64,000 bases of DNA from Hibiscus mutabilis (taxonomy: Eukaryota > Streptophyta > Magnoliopsida > Malvales > Malvaceae): assembly GCA_019671005.1 (NCBI GenBank), contig CM033724.1, forward strand, positions 18,989,578 to 19,053,577. The letters run 5' to 3'. Shown here one piece after another: positions 48,271 through 59,699 of this stretch. The position numbers and the translations under genes are program-made. Position 1 is the stretch's first letter. Each line of letters opens with the position of its first letter. The notes beneath the pieces were generated by a model that saw only the letters and a list, made by a program, of their open reading frames with translations, was not told the origin of the DNA and made no database searches.

Positions 48271-50063
48271 TATAGCGACCTTTTTTTTGAAATCGTGAAA
48301 AAGGAACGAAGTTCGATTTTCCCTTTTGCTTTTTGGGAAAAAATGGAAATTGGGGAAGTCCTTTCAAAATTCGTGTTTTTTGAAAATAAAGACTTGTCAT
48401 CGCAACAGACCACTTAGGTAGGTCGGACACCATAAAACCAGAGATTCATTCGAAAATGAGTTCGGGAGTTGGTTACGTGTGGGGAAGGATTAACACCCCC
48501 ATCACACCCGGAAATCGGTACCAAATATATGTTGCTTTTAATTTATGGAAATTATTGAAATTTAAAATAAATTTAATTAAGTGTTCTTGATTGAATATAT
48601 GTTTTAATTAAACGAGCTTTTGCCAAATTGGTGGGCTTGAATTAATCAAACCTTTAATTAATAAGGGCGACGAAACATCGGACCATAGATTAAATTGACA
48701 TCGAATAAGCCTGACTGTCGTGTTAATTTATGGTTTGAATTTCGTATATCACCTTTATGCATGATGCAATTTAGAAATGATGTCATGCCTTACCAATTTT
48801 TAATTCAAATTAAGGTTTACCTTCGAACGGTAAGAACTAATTCGAATATTTGGTCAACATCCATTGAGTCAGGACTGTTATGATAAAAATATCGAAATTA
48901 ATAAATACCTTCTTTTTATAATTTAAGCCAATTAATAAACAACATGCCCAATTAAAATAAATAAGGTCCAATGAATGACAGCTAAAATGCATGGCATAGA
49001 ATTGCATAAAACATAGGCCCACTAAAGTTCTAACCTAAAAAGGCCCAAATTATGGAAAGTTGAATAGTGATCAAATTTTTAACTAGGTTAGTCTAATATT
49101 AACCCTAAATTAATTAAGATTCTAAGAACTAGAAACCTTAACATTTTATGGATTATCTTGAATCAAAATAACTAATTTGATTAATTTTAAACGAGCATCC
49201 TAGTAAGCCAATAACACTATTTAAAATGAATCAAATTAATAACCATGATTTTAATTGAATTTTATCTAAGTCAAATATCAATTTTATCCTAAAAATAATT
49301 AAGAGATGATAAATTAATTTAATTAATTTAACATTCATCCAAATAAACCAAAGACAAATTTAAATTAACTAAATTAATTTGAACCTAAATCTAACTAAAG
49401 GACAAATTTAAATTAGTTAAATTAAATTTCTAGATCCTACGTCTACATCTAAGAGCTTGCTAAAACGAGCTAAACAAGCCACGCAAAGATATAAAGAAGA
49501 CCTAAAAAAATGAATATATAAAAGCATGCGTGTATATATCACACGGACAAAAGAAAGCGAATAACAAAAGGCGCAACAGATAATAAACATAATTAAATAG
49601 TATAAGCATATATTCAAAAAATAAATATTATAAATATATTATAATAATATATAATAAGACTATATATAAATAAAAAGCATACAACTATGACATATATATA
49701 CATATATAATATATACATATACAAGGTCTGAACATATAAAAACTATGCGGTATAGATATATCTATCTATCTATATATATATTTAAAGCATTTAATATAAT
49801 ATAATACATAGTATGTAAAACATAGTTATATATATAATATATATCATACAGTCATATATATATAAACTACATATCTTGCGGTAAAAGAAAACAAATAAAG
49901 GACATTTAACTATATAAAAAAACGATTTTGAAACATTTAATTAAAATATTTTAATTATATTAAGAGGCACTAAATAGGGCATTAACTTAAAGAGCCTAAA
50001 GGTAGAAACCCCTCACTTTTACTTTCAGCCATCTTTGAAACAAAACCAAACCCTAATATCATG
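48271..50063 (-). mobile_element. 5' LTR of large Tat/Ogre-like element, truncated
   Basis: Starts on the plus strand with TATAGCGACC (expected TGTAGCGACC) and follows 37,730-39,570 closely, including (TA)-rich and TATCTATC-type runs at 49,740-49,870. It breaks at CCCTAATATCATGC, where unrelated sequence begins. With 37,730-41,678 as partner, the element spans about 12 kb. Open frames inside are not genes. Confidence 0.7.
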
Positions 50064-50605
50064 CTCATTTAGACTTGTTAAGATTGCTTTAATTGCTGGT
50101 TTGTGGTCTCTAAGCATGCTTATGTTGTTAAATAATGTTTAGGTGATGTATAAAGGTGTTTGGAATGAGCTAAAGTGTTATATGTTGGACTTAGAGATCA
50201 TTACAGGCCTCTGCGTACCGGTACGGGTATCTAAGGATTGGTATGCGAGGCCTAGTAAGGCTCAAAACATCAAAAAATACAAAGGGTATTGGTATGCCTA
50301 ACCAACGTATCAGTACGACTTAAGAAATTTTTGTATTGGTGTCGGTACACGGGTTTGAGAACCGGTACACCCCTTTCATTTTTAAAGAGCCGCACCGATA
50401 TGAGGTGTACCGTATCGGTACGCGAATTGGTCACTGGAATTTTTGAGTTTTGAGAAATTACAAGGGGGATCGGTACGAGGTAAGGTTGTATCAGTATAGG
50501 TAGGTCAACACACTGTATCGATACGGGGGCTCGTGTATTGGTACAGGTAGTTGTTATGATAGTTGATCCTTATCGATACAGGCTTGCCAGGCTGAGAAAT
50601 TGTTT
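50064..50605 (+). mobile_element. Fragment of a Tekay-type LTR
   Basis: The opening (GGTCTCTAAGCATGCTTATG, then GTTAAATAATGTT) resembles 10,215-10,290, and the following part is full of GTACCGGTACG, GTATCGGTACG and TATCGATACGG words, as at 10,360-10,645 and 20,100-20,390. It is a fragment of a related LTR lying between two inverted Tat/Ogre-like LTRs. Confidence 0.5.
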
Positions 50606-52555
50606 GGTGGTGTTGGCCGGCCGGAGAACTATCCAGTGAAATTCGCTGGAACAGGAGAGCGACGGCGACGTTAAGTGTGCATGATATTAGGATTTAGTTT
50701 GTTTCAAAGATGGCGGAAAGTAAAATTGAGGGGTTTCTACCTTTAGGCTCTTTAAATTAATGCCCTATTTAGTGCCTCTTTATATAATTAGAATATTTTA
50801 ATTAAATGTTTCAAAATCGGTTTTTTATATTGTTAAATGTCCTTCTTTATTTGTTTTCTTTTACCGTAAGATATGTAGTTTATTTATATATAGTTTATAT
50901 ATATATATATATATATATGATTGTATGATATATATTATATATATAATTATGTTTTACATACTATGTATCATATTATATAAATGCTTTAAATATATATAGA
51001 TATAGATATATCTATACCGCATAGTTTTTATATGTTCAGACCTTGTATATGTATATATTATATACGTATATATGTCATAGTTGTATGCTTTTTATTTATA
51101 TATAGTCTTATTATATATTATTATAATATATTTATAATATTTATTTTTTGAATATATGTTTATACTATTTAATTATGTTTATTATCTGTTGCGCCTTTTA
51201 TTATTCGCCTTATGCTTTCTTTTGTTCGTGTGATATCTACACACATGCTTTTATATATTCGTTTTTTTAGGTCTTCTTTATATCTTTGTGTGGCTTGTTT
51301 TCGTTTTAGCAAGCTCTTAGATCTAGACATAGGATCTAGAAATTTAATTTAACTAATTTAAATTATGCCTTTGGGCGTAAGTTTAAATTAATTAAATTAA
51401 ATGTATGTTTAGATTAGTCAAAACATTTAGTTAGATTTAGGTTCAAATTAATTTAATTTATTTAAATTTTTCCTTGGCTTATTTGGATGAATGTTAAATT
51501 AATTAAATTAATTTATCATCTCTTAATTATTTTTAGGATAAAATTGATATTTGACTTACATGAAAACTCAATTAAAATCATGGTTATTAATTTGATTCAT
51601 TTTAAATAGTGTCATTGGCTTAATAGGATGCTAATTTAAAATTAATTAAATTAGTTATTTTGATTCAAGATAACCCATAAAATGTTAAGGTTTCTAGTTC
51701 TTAGGATCTTAATTAATTTAGGGTTAATATTAGACTAACCTAGTTAATAATTAGATTACTAATCAACTTTCCATAATTTGGGCCTTTTTTGGTCAGAACT
51801 TTAGTGGGCATATGTTTTATGCAATTCTATGGCATGCATTTTAACTGTCATTCATCGGACCTTATTTATTTTAATTGGACATGTTGTTTATTAATTGGCT
51901 TAAATTATTAAAAGGAGGTATTTATTAATTCCAATATTTGTGTCGTAACAGTCATGGCTTAATGATGTTGACCAAACATTCTAATTAGTTCTTACCGATC
52001 GAAGGTAAACCTTAATTTGAATTAAAAATTGGTAAGTCATGACATTATTTCTAAATTGCATCATGCATAAAGGTCATGTACGAAATTCGAACCATAAATT
52101 AACACGACAGTCAGGCTTATTCGATGTCCGTTTAATCTATGGTCCGATGTATCGTCACCCTTATTAATTAAAGGTTTGATTAATTCAAGCCCACCAATTT
52201 GACAAAAGCTCGTTTAATTAAAACATATATTCAATCAAGAAAAATTAATTAAATTCATTTTAAATTTCAATAATTTCCACCAATTAAAAGCAACATATAT
52301 TTTGGCACCGATTTTCGTGCATGATGGGGGTGTTAAACCTTCCCCACACGTAACCAACTCCCAAACCCATTTTCGAATCAATCTCTAGTTTTATGGTGTT
52401 CGGCCTACCTAAGTGGCCGGTGGCGACTCCAAGTCTTTATTTTCATAAAACACGAATTTCGAAAGGAATTCCCCAATTTCCAAATATTTTCCCAAAAAAT
52501 GAAAGGAAAATCGGATTACGTTCATTTTTAGCGATTTCAAAAAAAGGTCGCTACA
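50606..52555 (+). mobile_element. Tat/Ogre-like LTR, plus strand, inverted partner
   Basis: The reverse complement of the LTR at 37,730-39,650: it starts inside the LTR (GTTGGCCGGCCGGAGAAC) and runs to the terminus GGTCGCTACA at 52,555. The signature is in plus orientation at 52,310-52,430. A primer site and leader follow, so this is the 5' LTR of a plus-strand copy that is cut off on its left. Confidence 0.7.
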
Positions 52556-52564
52556 CTACACAGC

Positions 52565-52585
52565 ATAGAGACTCCGCTGGAGACA
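52565..52585 (+). promoter_or_regulatory. Primer-binding site of the plus-strand copy
   Basis: TAGAGACTCCGCTGGAGACA follows the LTR end by nine bases; it matches the family primer site apart from a few changes. Confidence 0.55.
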
Positions 52586-53060
52586 CATTTTTTTTATTTT
52601 TACAGAAAAAGTCAAGCCTTACTTCAGGTTCGTATCATATTTATTAAGAAAAATTAATATTAATTTAATTTTTAATCCCTAACCTTGTTTGTTTACCGCT
52701 TTCATTATCCGGTGTTTGATATAAATTGTCATTCATGCATGAGCTTTCTTCCCAATCTTTGTCCCTCGATAAGTGGGAGTGATTACTTTGTCTCGTGGGG
52801 TGTTTAACTCCGTATGATATTGTAATTCACTTCCGGGATACGATCCTTATATTTCGTGGGGTCCACACCTCAGTATGGTATAAGGACTTGTATCCTCCCG
52901 AATCGATGTCCTAGCTACAGTTCGAGTACCCTTAGTACTCTAGAACCTAACTGCATTTAGGTGACTATAGAGCCCACCTTTTAGAGCCATGCCAGAATTC
53001 TGTCTGTTTAGCGGTAACCATTTTAGGCCTTATTTGATTTATATGTCTTTGTTTGATATG
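52586..53060 (+). mobile_element. Leader fragment of the plus-strand Tat/Ogre-like copy
   Basis: Inverted match to the leaders at 3,061-4,193 and 47,075-48,247 (CCTAACTGCATTTAGGTGAC, CCTTTTAGAGCCATGCC, GCGGTAACCAT). It ends about 53,060 where Copia coding starts. Confidence 0.5.
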
Positions 53061-53074
53061 TTTGTTTGATGATC

Positions 53075-53600
53075 CTATAGCTCCGGCCTTTCTATTAGAT
53101 GAGGACCTTAAAACATATGATGAAGCTATAAAATATATTGATGCTAGCTTTTAGAGAGATGCCATAAATGATTAACTAGAATCAGTAATGTTTAATCATA
53201 CTTGGAAGTTGATAGACTTGCCTAGAGGATTTAGACCCATAAAAAATAAGTGGGTATTCAGGAAAAAACTTAGACTATATGGGTTAATCCAGAGGTATAA
53301 GGCAAGGCTAGTAGTCAAGGGCTTTACTCAGAAGTTTGGTATAGACTTCTTTGATACATACTCTCATGTTACTAAGATCTCTACACTACACACTTTGTTT
53401 GCGTTAGTCTCCATTAACAAATTGCAAGCACATCAAATGTATGTAGAGACTACATTCTTGAATAGAGATCGTGATGAGGAGATCAATATGGAGCAACCAC
53501 CAGACTTTGTAGCTCATGGTATGGAAAGGCAAAGTGTGTAGACTCAAGAAGTCCCTCTACGACCTTAAACAAGCTTAGTAGGCTATACATGGCTACAGAA
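53075..53600 (+). pseudogene. Copia reverse transcriptase fragment
   Basis: The N-terminal third of a Copia-type reverse transcriptase. After a short piece (FLLDEDLKTYDEAIKYIDAS, stop, RDAINDELESV) the frame 53,188-53,541 gives NHTWKLIDLPRGFRPIKNKW, YKARLVVKGFTQKFGIDFFD, ALVSINKLQAHQMYVETTFL (catalytic aspartate of the first box replaced by glutamate: YVET for MDVKT) and EEINMEQPPDFV. It continues in another frame with KSLYDLKQA and stops. The fragment has no LTR of its own on either side. It ends near a 16-base direct repeat (53,578-53,593 and 53,635-53,650). Confidence 0.82.
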
Positions 53601-53773
53601 AAGGGGTTACACAAAGTTAAAATGAAATAACTTGGTAGGCTATACATGGCAGCCAAATCCAGAAATTAAGAAATAATCTCCATTTTCACCAGCATGGCTT
53701 TTGGATCTGACCCCATGTATAAAAATCAAACTATTTTCATAGCCACTTGAACACGTAAAGAAAAGAAGAATAC

Positions 53774-53963
53774 CTATTTGAGGGATGTCGGGGTAGTTGA
53801 AGGAGTATGGTAAAGTTAGGCCGCCGCCACTGCTGCTCTGATGGAGACTTCTCCTCCTTGTTATTGGCCGGTGGCTCACCCATAAATGAAAATAGACAAC
53901 TTAAGAAGAGAAGAGAAAGGCTGAGGTTGTGTGGGTGAAGCATAGTTGCCCTTGCTTTTATAG
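53774..53963 (-). other. Possible promoter and first exon, orphan
   Basis: On the minus strand a good TATA box (CTATAAAAGC, plus-strand 53,955-53,963) is followed 70-80 bases on by an ATG at 53,883 opening MGEPPANNKEEKSPSEQQWR, RPNFTILLQLPRHPSNR and a splice-donor-like AAATAGGTATTC at 53,774. I see no second exon in the Copia fragment to the left. It could be a gene piece cut by insertion. The RRPN core recalls other plant proteins but I do not assign a family. Confidence 0.25.
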
Positions 53964-54127
53964 CAGAAATGAAACGTCGAGCCTTGATAGGTGTTTGCTT
54001 TGCATGGTAAGTTCCACATGCGACCTGCCCATTTTCCCACATTGGCTTGGGGCCACTCTCAATTTCTTTTTGAAATGTTTTTTTAGGATAACTCAGAGAA
54101 AATATGTACTGGAATTCAAATATTATA

Positions 54128-54275
54128 TTACATAGGGTTGGTTCAAGTGGTAAGCATTTTGGTATAGATTAAGCATGCCTCGAATTCTAGGCCTTGTTTA
54201 TGCAAAAAAATCTCCGCTGAAGACTCACCCACCAAAATCAGGTGAGTGGCGTGGGTCGATTTGGATTAGTCAGAG
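54128..54275 (+). repeat. SINE-like repeat
   Basis: Box-A-like GGTTGGTTCAAGTGGTAAGC and a box-B-like GCCTCGAATTCTAGGCC about 40 bases later, then GTGGGTCGATTTGGATTAGT and TCAGAGC. The arrangement fits a tRNA-derived plant SINE, degraded. Confidence 0.45.
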
Positions 54276-54483
54276 CAAAGCAGTCAAGGACAACCAAAAA
54301 AATTATGCCAATTAGATTAAATTCAAATCTATTAACTTTGAAATTACTGCTAAATTCTTAGTGAACTTCTGTGCATTTAGAAAGTACAAGTTTAAGGTAT
54401 TTAGTTCTTTCTTTTCACCAAATTTGTATTTTTGGAGATTGACAATCTATCTTCTTATTTTTTTATAAAGTTATAATGCAAAT

Positions 54484-54488
54484 TACTG
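54484..54488. repeat. Target site duplication, left copy (TACTG)
   Basis: TACTG directly before the LTR start and again at 56,760-56,764 directly after the second LTR. Confidence 0.85.
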
Positions 54489-55531
54489 TGATACGTGTAT
54501 AGGGGGCTAAAATGATGCATTGTAGCCAAAGAGTTGAAGCTATTTTATAAGTCTGGAATTTCAGCCGAGTTGTATCGAATTTTCGGATGGGATTCGGGCA
54601 CTTCTGAGTCTACATGTCTTCGTCAAACATATTCGTCTGTCTCTTATCTTTCCAACGCATCTTGAAACGCATCAATCCGACATCGGGAGCTCAAGTTATG
54701 TCCATTTTAGTGAAGACTGTGCGAGCAGAAATGTCTATACGGTTTTATCACGGGAAATATTATTTATTACGAATTTTCAATAATTTTATTGATTATTTGT
54801 ACTTAAATTTAATCTAGGATTCTTTATGAAGATATTTAGATGATTTAGGATTAGATTTTTTATTTATTTATTAGTTTTTTAGGTTAGATAAAATATGTTT
54901 ATTTATTTTATTATTATCTTTACTTTTCCTAATTTAAGTTGAACTCTTCATTTGTAGCCTATTTAAAGGCATATTTGCTTCATTAATAAGAACAACATCA
55001 TGAATTTATGAGTTGCAAAAACCTTTGGCCATGGGCCATTTTATTCTCAAGGTAGATAGATTTCCCTTGTTATTTTTCGTATCAGAAGTCTTCTTCAACG
55101 TAAGTTCGTCAAGTTCTTGTGATGGAGATCATCTTCACACTCTTGCTTGCCTAGGTAATTGCGTCTAGGAGGGTGGGTTAGAGCCGCTTGAGGTTGCTTG
55201 CTTGGATAATCGCGTCTAAGAGGGTGCCGAGGACAAAATATCCTACAACATCTATCTCGTCATCATCCATTCATCGAAGAGATTCGTGTCGTTTGCAGGT
55301 GTTTGCCTATTCAATTGCAATTAGGAGGGTGTCAAGGACAAATCTATCCAATACCGCCACCATCAAATTCATCCTATCTCATTTTCTACATCAAGACCAT
55401 GATTTATTATCGGTTTGCTGAACTTGGAGTTTGAGGTTTTCTCAGATCATATTAGTGAGTTTGCTAAATTAATTGTGATCTAGAGGGTTCTTAGATTTTG
55501 AGGTAATTCTTGGATCCTGACTTCCGTATCA
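54489..55531 (+). repeat. 5' LTR of compact element
   Basis: 1,043 bases, TGATACGTGTATAGG at the start and CTTCCGTATCA at the end. A TATA-like CCTATTTAAAGGC at about 54,957 could be the promoter. Short open frames inside, present in both LTRs, are not conserved as protein. Confidence 0.85.
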
Positions 55532-55729
55532 ATTGGTAATCAGAGCCTTGGTTTAGGTATTTGAAACAATTAACTTTTAATGTTGTTTTAGTAGTTGAGA
55601 AAAAAATATATAATTCTCTATATAGATCCTAGTTTTAATATTTCATTCCTGGAGACATCTCAAGAGACTTGAAAGTTGTGATCAACAACTCTTAAGATTC
55701 GGGACAAATCGTTTTCAACAGGGGGAGAA

Positions 55730-56759
55730 TGATACGTGTATAGGGGCTAAAATGATGCATTGTAGCCAAAGAGTTGAAGCTGTTTTATAAGTCTAGAATT
55801 TCAGCTGACTTGCATCGAATTTTCGGATGAGATTCGGGCACTTCCGAGTCTACATGTCTTCGTCAAACATATTCTTCTGTCTCTTAGCTTTCCAACGCAT
55901 CAATCCGACATCGGGAGCTCAAGTTATGTCCATTTTAGTGAAGATTGTGCGAGCAGAAATGTCTATACGGTTTTATCACGGGAAATATTATTTATTATGA
56001 ATTTTCAATAATTTTATTGATTATTTGTACTTAAATTTAATCTAGGATTATTTATGAAGATATTTAGATGATTTAGGATTATATTTATTATTTATTTATT
56101 AGTTTTTTAGGTTAGATAAAATATATTTATTTATTTTATTATTATCTTTACTTTTCCTAATTTAAGTTGAACTCTTCATTTGTAGCCTATTTAAAGACAT
56201 ATTTACTTCATTAATAAGAACAACATCATGAATTTATGAGTTGCAAAAACCTTTGGCCATGGGCCATTTTATTTTCAAGGTTGATAGATTTGCCTTGTTA
56301 TTTTTCGTATCAGAAGTCTTCTTCAACGTAAGTTCGTCAAGTTCTTGTGATGGAGATCATCTTCACACTCTTGCTTGCCTAGGTAATTGCGTCTAGGAGG
56401 GTGGGTTAGAGCCGCTTGAGGTTGCTTGCTTAGATAATCGCGTCTAAAAGGGTGCCGAGGACAAAATATCCTACAACATCTATCTTGTCATCATCCATTC
56501 ATCGGAGAGATTCGTGCAATTTGCAGGTGTTTGCCTATTCAATTGCGATTAGGATGGTGCCAATGACAAATCTATCCAACACCGCCACCATCAAATTCAT
56601 CATATCTTGTTTTCTACATCAAGATCATTCTTTATTATCGGTTTGCTGAACTTGGAGTTTGTGGTTTTCTTAGATCATATTAGTGAGTTTGCTAGATTAA
56701 TTGTGATCTAAAGGGTTCCTAGATTTTGATGTAATTCTTAGACCCTGGCTTCCGTATCA
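55730..56759 (+). repeat. 3' LTR of compact element
   Basis: 1,030 bases, same ends as the 5' LTR. It lacks the 12-base CTTGAAACGCAT segment of the left copy. Confidence 0.85.
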
Positions 56760-56764
56760 TACTG

Positions 56765-57560
56765 TCTTTGTTCATTCATTCATAGTTTGTTCTTAAAATT
56801 ACACAAGCTTATGGAAGACGGATAGTATGATTTTATTTAATTTGTAGGGTTTAAATATAAATCATATAATCTTCATTTTTTCCATACGCCGTGTTCAGAA
56901 TTACTCGGCTTATGAAAATCGATAGTATAATTTATTAGGTTCAAGAACAAACCATTGTCTTATTCCTTTATATGTCGTTCTTAAACTTACACGTGTTTGT
57001 AAAAATTGATAGTACAATTTATTGGGTTCAAATACAAATCATTGTCTTCATTCATTCATGTCAATCTTAAAGTTACACGTGTCTGTGAAGATCGACGCTC
57101 TAACTTATTTGATTTACAGAATGTAGATACAAATCATTGTCTTTATCCGTTCATATGCAGTTCTTAATTTACACGTGTCTATGAAGATTGTTCGTCTAAT
57201 TTAGCTAATTTAGCTGATTCGAATACAAACCGTTTTGTTCATTTATGTATATGCAGTTCTTAAAATTACACGTGTTTGTGAAGGTAGACCGTATAATTTA
57301 TTTAATTGGTAAGGTTCAAATTCAAGTTAATTATTATTCATGTCAATTCTTTATCGATACTCTAACTTATTTGATTTACAGAATGAAGATACAAATCATT
57401 GTCTTCGTCCGTTCATATGCATTTCTTAAATTTACATGTGTATGTGAAGATCGTTCGTCTAATTTAGTTGATTTACATGAATCGAACACAAACCGTTGTG
57501 TACATTTATTTATATGCATTTTTAGAATTACATGTAAAAATTCACAAATGAATAAACTAT
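56765..57560. repeat. Diverged tandem array, unit about 85-120 bases
   Basis: About eight imperfect units, each with a TTCTTAAAATTACACGTGTTT-like phrase, GTGAAGATCG, a TCTAACTTATTTGATTTACA stretch and ACAAATCATTGTCTTCATTC. Units vary by indels. The compact LTR element inserted at the left edge of this array. No coding. Confidence 0.65.
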
Positions 57561-58618
57561 ATTTTGAATTTAATAAAATTAACGAGTTAATGAAAAATAA
57601 AATTATTGATTATGTATAATATAATCAATTTCATACACACTTGTTAATCTAACCCTATAAATTAAATATGTATAATTATATTGAATAAAAGTAGTTAAAA
57701 TTTTCGAAACCCCTTTTTTATAATTTTATTATACCAAAATAAACCATTAACATTACTTTATTTTAGAAAAAAAAGGTATTTGTGAGCAGCTTACTTGTAA
57801 TTCAAATCAAAGAAATTTGTTAAAATGGGAAGATAAATTTATATTTCATGATGATGAATAAAGGTCAAGTTTTGGGTATGGTGTATTTTTTAAAATTTAG
57901 AGTTTAGAATTTATAATTTATAATTTAAATTTTTATTATTGGAAATAAAAAAAGAGCATATATTTTTTATTCGTGAAAGAGGATGAGTATTTTTTTTTAC
58001 AAAGAAAGAGGATGAGAGGTTGATACCAACCTCAACCAGACTGAGACATATGTCGATCATGGCGGCTTATTATAACAGATTTTAGTCGAACGTTATTTGG
58101 TTTTGTTTGTATATGGAGATGAAATTAAGCTGTGTAGTAGATGGTTTTGTGTGGGCTCCGCAGGTTTTTGATAGACACAAATATTAGCTGAGTTGGCTAG
58201 GCGTTTTGAACCTATCTAAGGAAACATGATAAATATTTATGGACCTCCCTATATGGAATGTGGTTATCAAAATATCTGCCTAATTAATTTTAGGCATCTC
58301 TACCAATATTAGCTGCATTCGTGCACTATAAAGTTTTAAAAAAAGAGATAATTAATTTACTTTTTATTTTAAATGCCCTAAGAAATATATGGTTTTCTAT
58401 TTTGTTCATATGGATAGAATTGAAATAATTGGTGTATGGATTTTTCAGATGTGTCGATTTTTTTATAATTCACTAGAAAATTGATGTTATTATTAAATGT
58501 TTTCATTTAGGAAATTATTTTCATATTTTGTTTTTGTGCTATTTACTCAAAAAAATTTATATTAAATATATAATAAGAAAAAAATTATCTAAATAAAATT
58601 TATTTCGATCTACTTAGT
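57561..58618. other. AT-rich intergenic DNA, nothing recognised
   Basis: I see no coding, no clear repeat structure and no element ends. 57,885-57,935 is a short TTAGAGTTTAGAATTTATAA-like run. Confidence 0.4.
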
Positions 58619-59160
58619 GTCAACACCTAATTTTATCTTGACTAGTACAATGGACTCGAAGCCTCAGCCCACATCAAACCAAAGCCCATCAAACCTGACA
58701 ATCTAGACCCACTAACCTAAAGCCCTAACTTACCCAACAACTGAACAAGCTTCACCCAAACTCAAACTGATCTCATCCTTTTTCCAATCAAAATTTAAAT
58801 TATTTCCGCTTATCTTAAATAATCATAAAATTAATCTATACCCTCTAATCTATACCCTCTAATTTGATAGCCCCTAAAATTATTATTGTCATGGGAAAAT
58901 TCGATGAAAAGAGAATGTTGAAGGATTCACGAAGGCAAGATTAAAACGAGGAAAAACCCTCAAAAAAGAAAGATTAGAAAAATTAAAAAGTAAGCAAAAC
59001 AAGAAATAAGAGGAAATAGATTGTAAATTCGAACAGTGAAGAGAAGCGCAACAACGAGGAGAACATCATACCTCCAAACTAAGTCAATCAGACGATGAAA
59101 TATTGGTGACCTAAGTAGATATATTCCGAATATATTTTATATATCTATGTATTTTGGATG
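58619..59160 (+). mobile_element. Possible LTR fragment (TGTCAACACC start)
   Basis: TGTCAACACCTAATTTTATC and the following CCCACATCAAACC/AGCCCATCAAACC phrases look like the beginning of a plant Gypsy LTR. The right edge is not defined and no partner is in the window. Confidence 0.3.
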
Positions 59161-59699
59161 CTTTTTAGATAGGGTAATATTCACCCGTGGTTTTTTTATT
59201 TATGTTTTATTTTATTTTGGTCATTCAAATTTAAAAAAAAAATTATTTTTACTACTTACGTTCGCAAACGTTTCTGTTTTGATCACTGGACTGTTAACCT
59301 CCGTTAATAAAAATAATTAATTTCTAATGTAACCCTCAAACTTTTAAAACCTTATTTTTTACCATGTTTCTCAAAAATAAATATCTAAAAGAGCGCGCGA
59401 ACACACGGGTGAAAATGTTTGATCTGCAATAAATTTTAAAATGCAAATTTTGGAAAGTAGGAAAAAAACTGTTGGTTAGCAATTCAAATCAAAGGTAATT
59501 TGAAAATGAAATGGTGTATGATTCTGAGCAGATGTCATTATCAATGTTTCTCATTTCTATTTTCAAGGAAAAGAAATACAATTCTAAAATTATGTTTCAC
59601 CATCTGAAAAACCTGAAAAGTGAGAACCATTTTTGAAGAAAAGAACAATATAACATCATGCATTGCCAAGATTTGCAGCTAATGATACCATATAAGCCC
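59161..59699. other. Intergenic DNA, nothing recognised
   Basis: Contains a phrase seen again inverted at about 60,560-60,790 (TAAAAGTTACCTTTTAGAT type and ATTAATTTTTGTTAATAAA type runs), so the two may be flanks of one insertion. No coding found. Confidence 0.3.

Larger units (their letters stand above)
54489..56759 (+). mobile_element. Compact non-autonomous LTR element, intact ends
   Basis: Two closely similar LTRs (54,489-55,531 and 55,730-56,759) with inverted tips TGATACG...CGTATCA enclose only 198 bases. A primer site (TTGGTAATCAGAGCC, initiator-Met type with one extra base) follows the first LTR and a purine tract AACAGGGGGAGAA precedes the second. The perfect 5-bp duplication TACTG flanks it. 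There is no coding capacity, so it must move using proteins of another element. The tiny interior is like TRIMs, but the LTRs (about 1,040 bases) are much longer than TRIM LTRs. The LTRs differ by a few substitutions and a 12-base segment (near 54,664, absent from the right LTR), pointing to fairly recent insertion. Confidence 0.88.

Noticed and set aside
36700..53600. Search for pol genes that would make the large Tat/Ogre-like element autonomous
   Set aside because: No RT (YVDD/FIDD), RNase H or integrase DDE motif found on either strand within the element; only the Copia fragment at 53,075-53,600 has RT sequence and it belongs to another superfamily.
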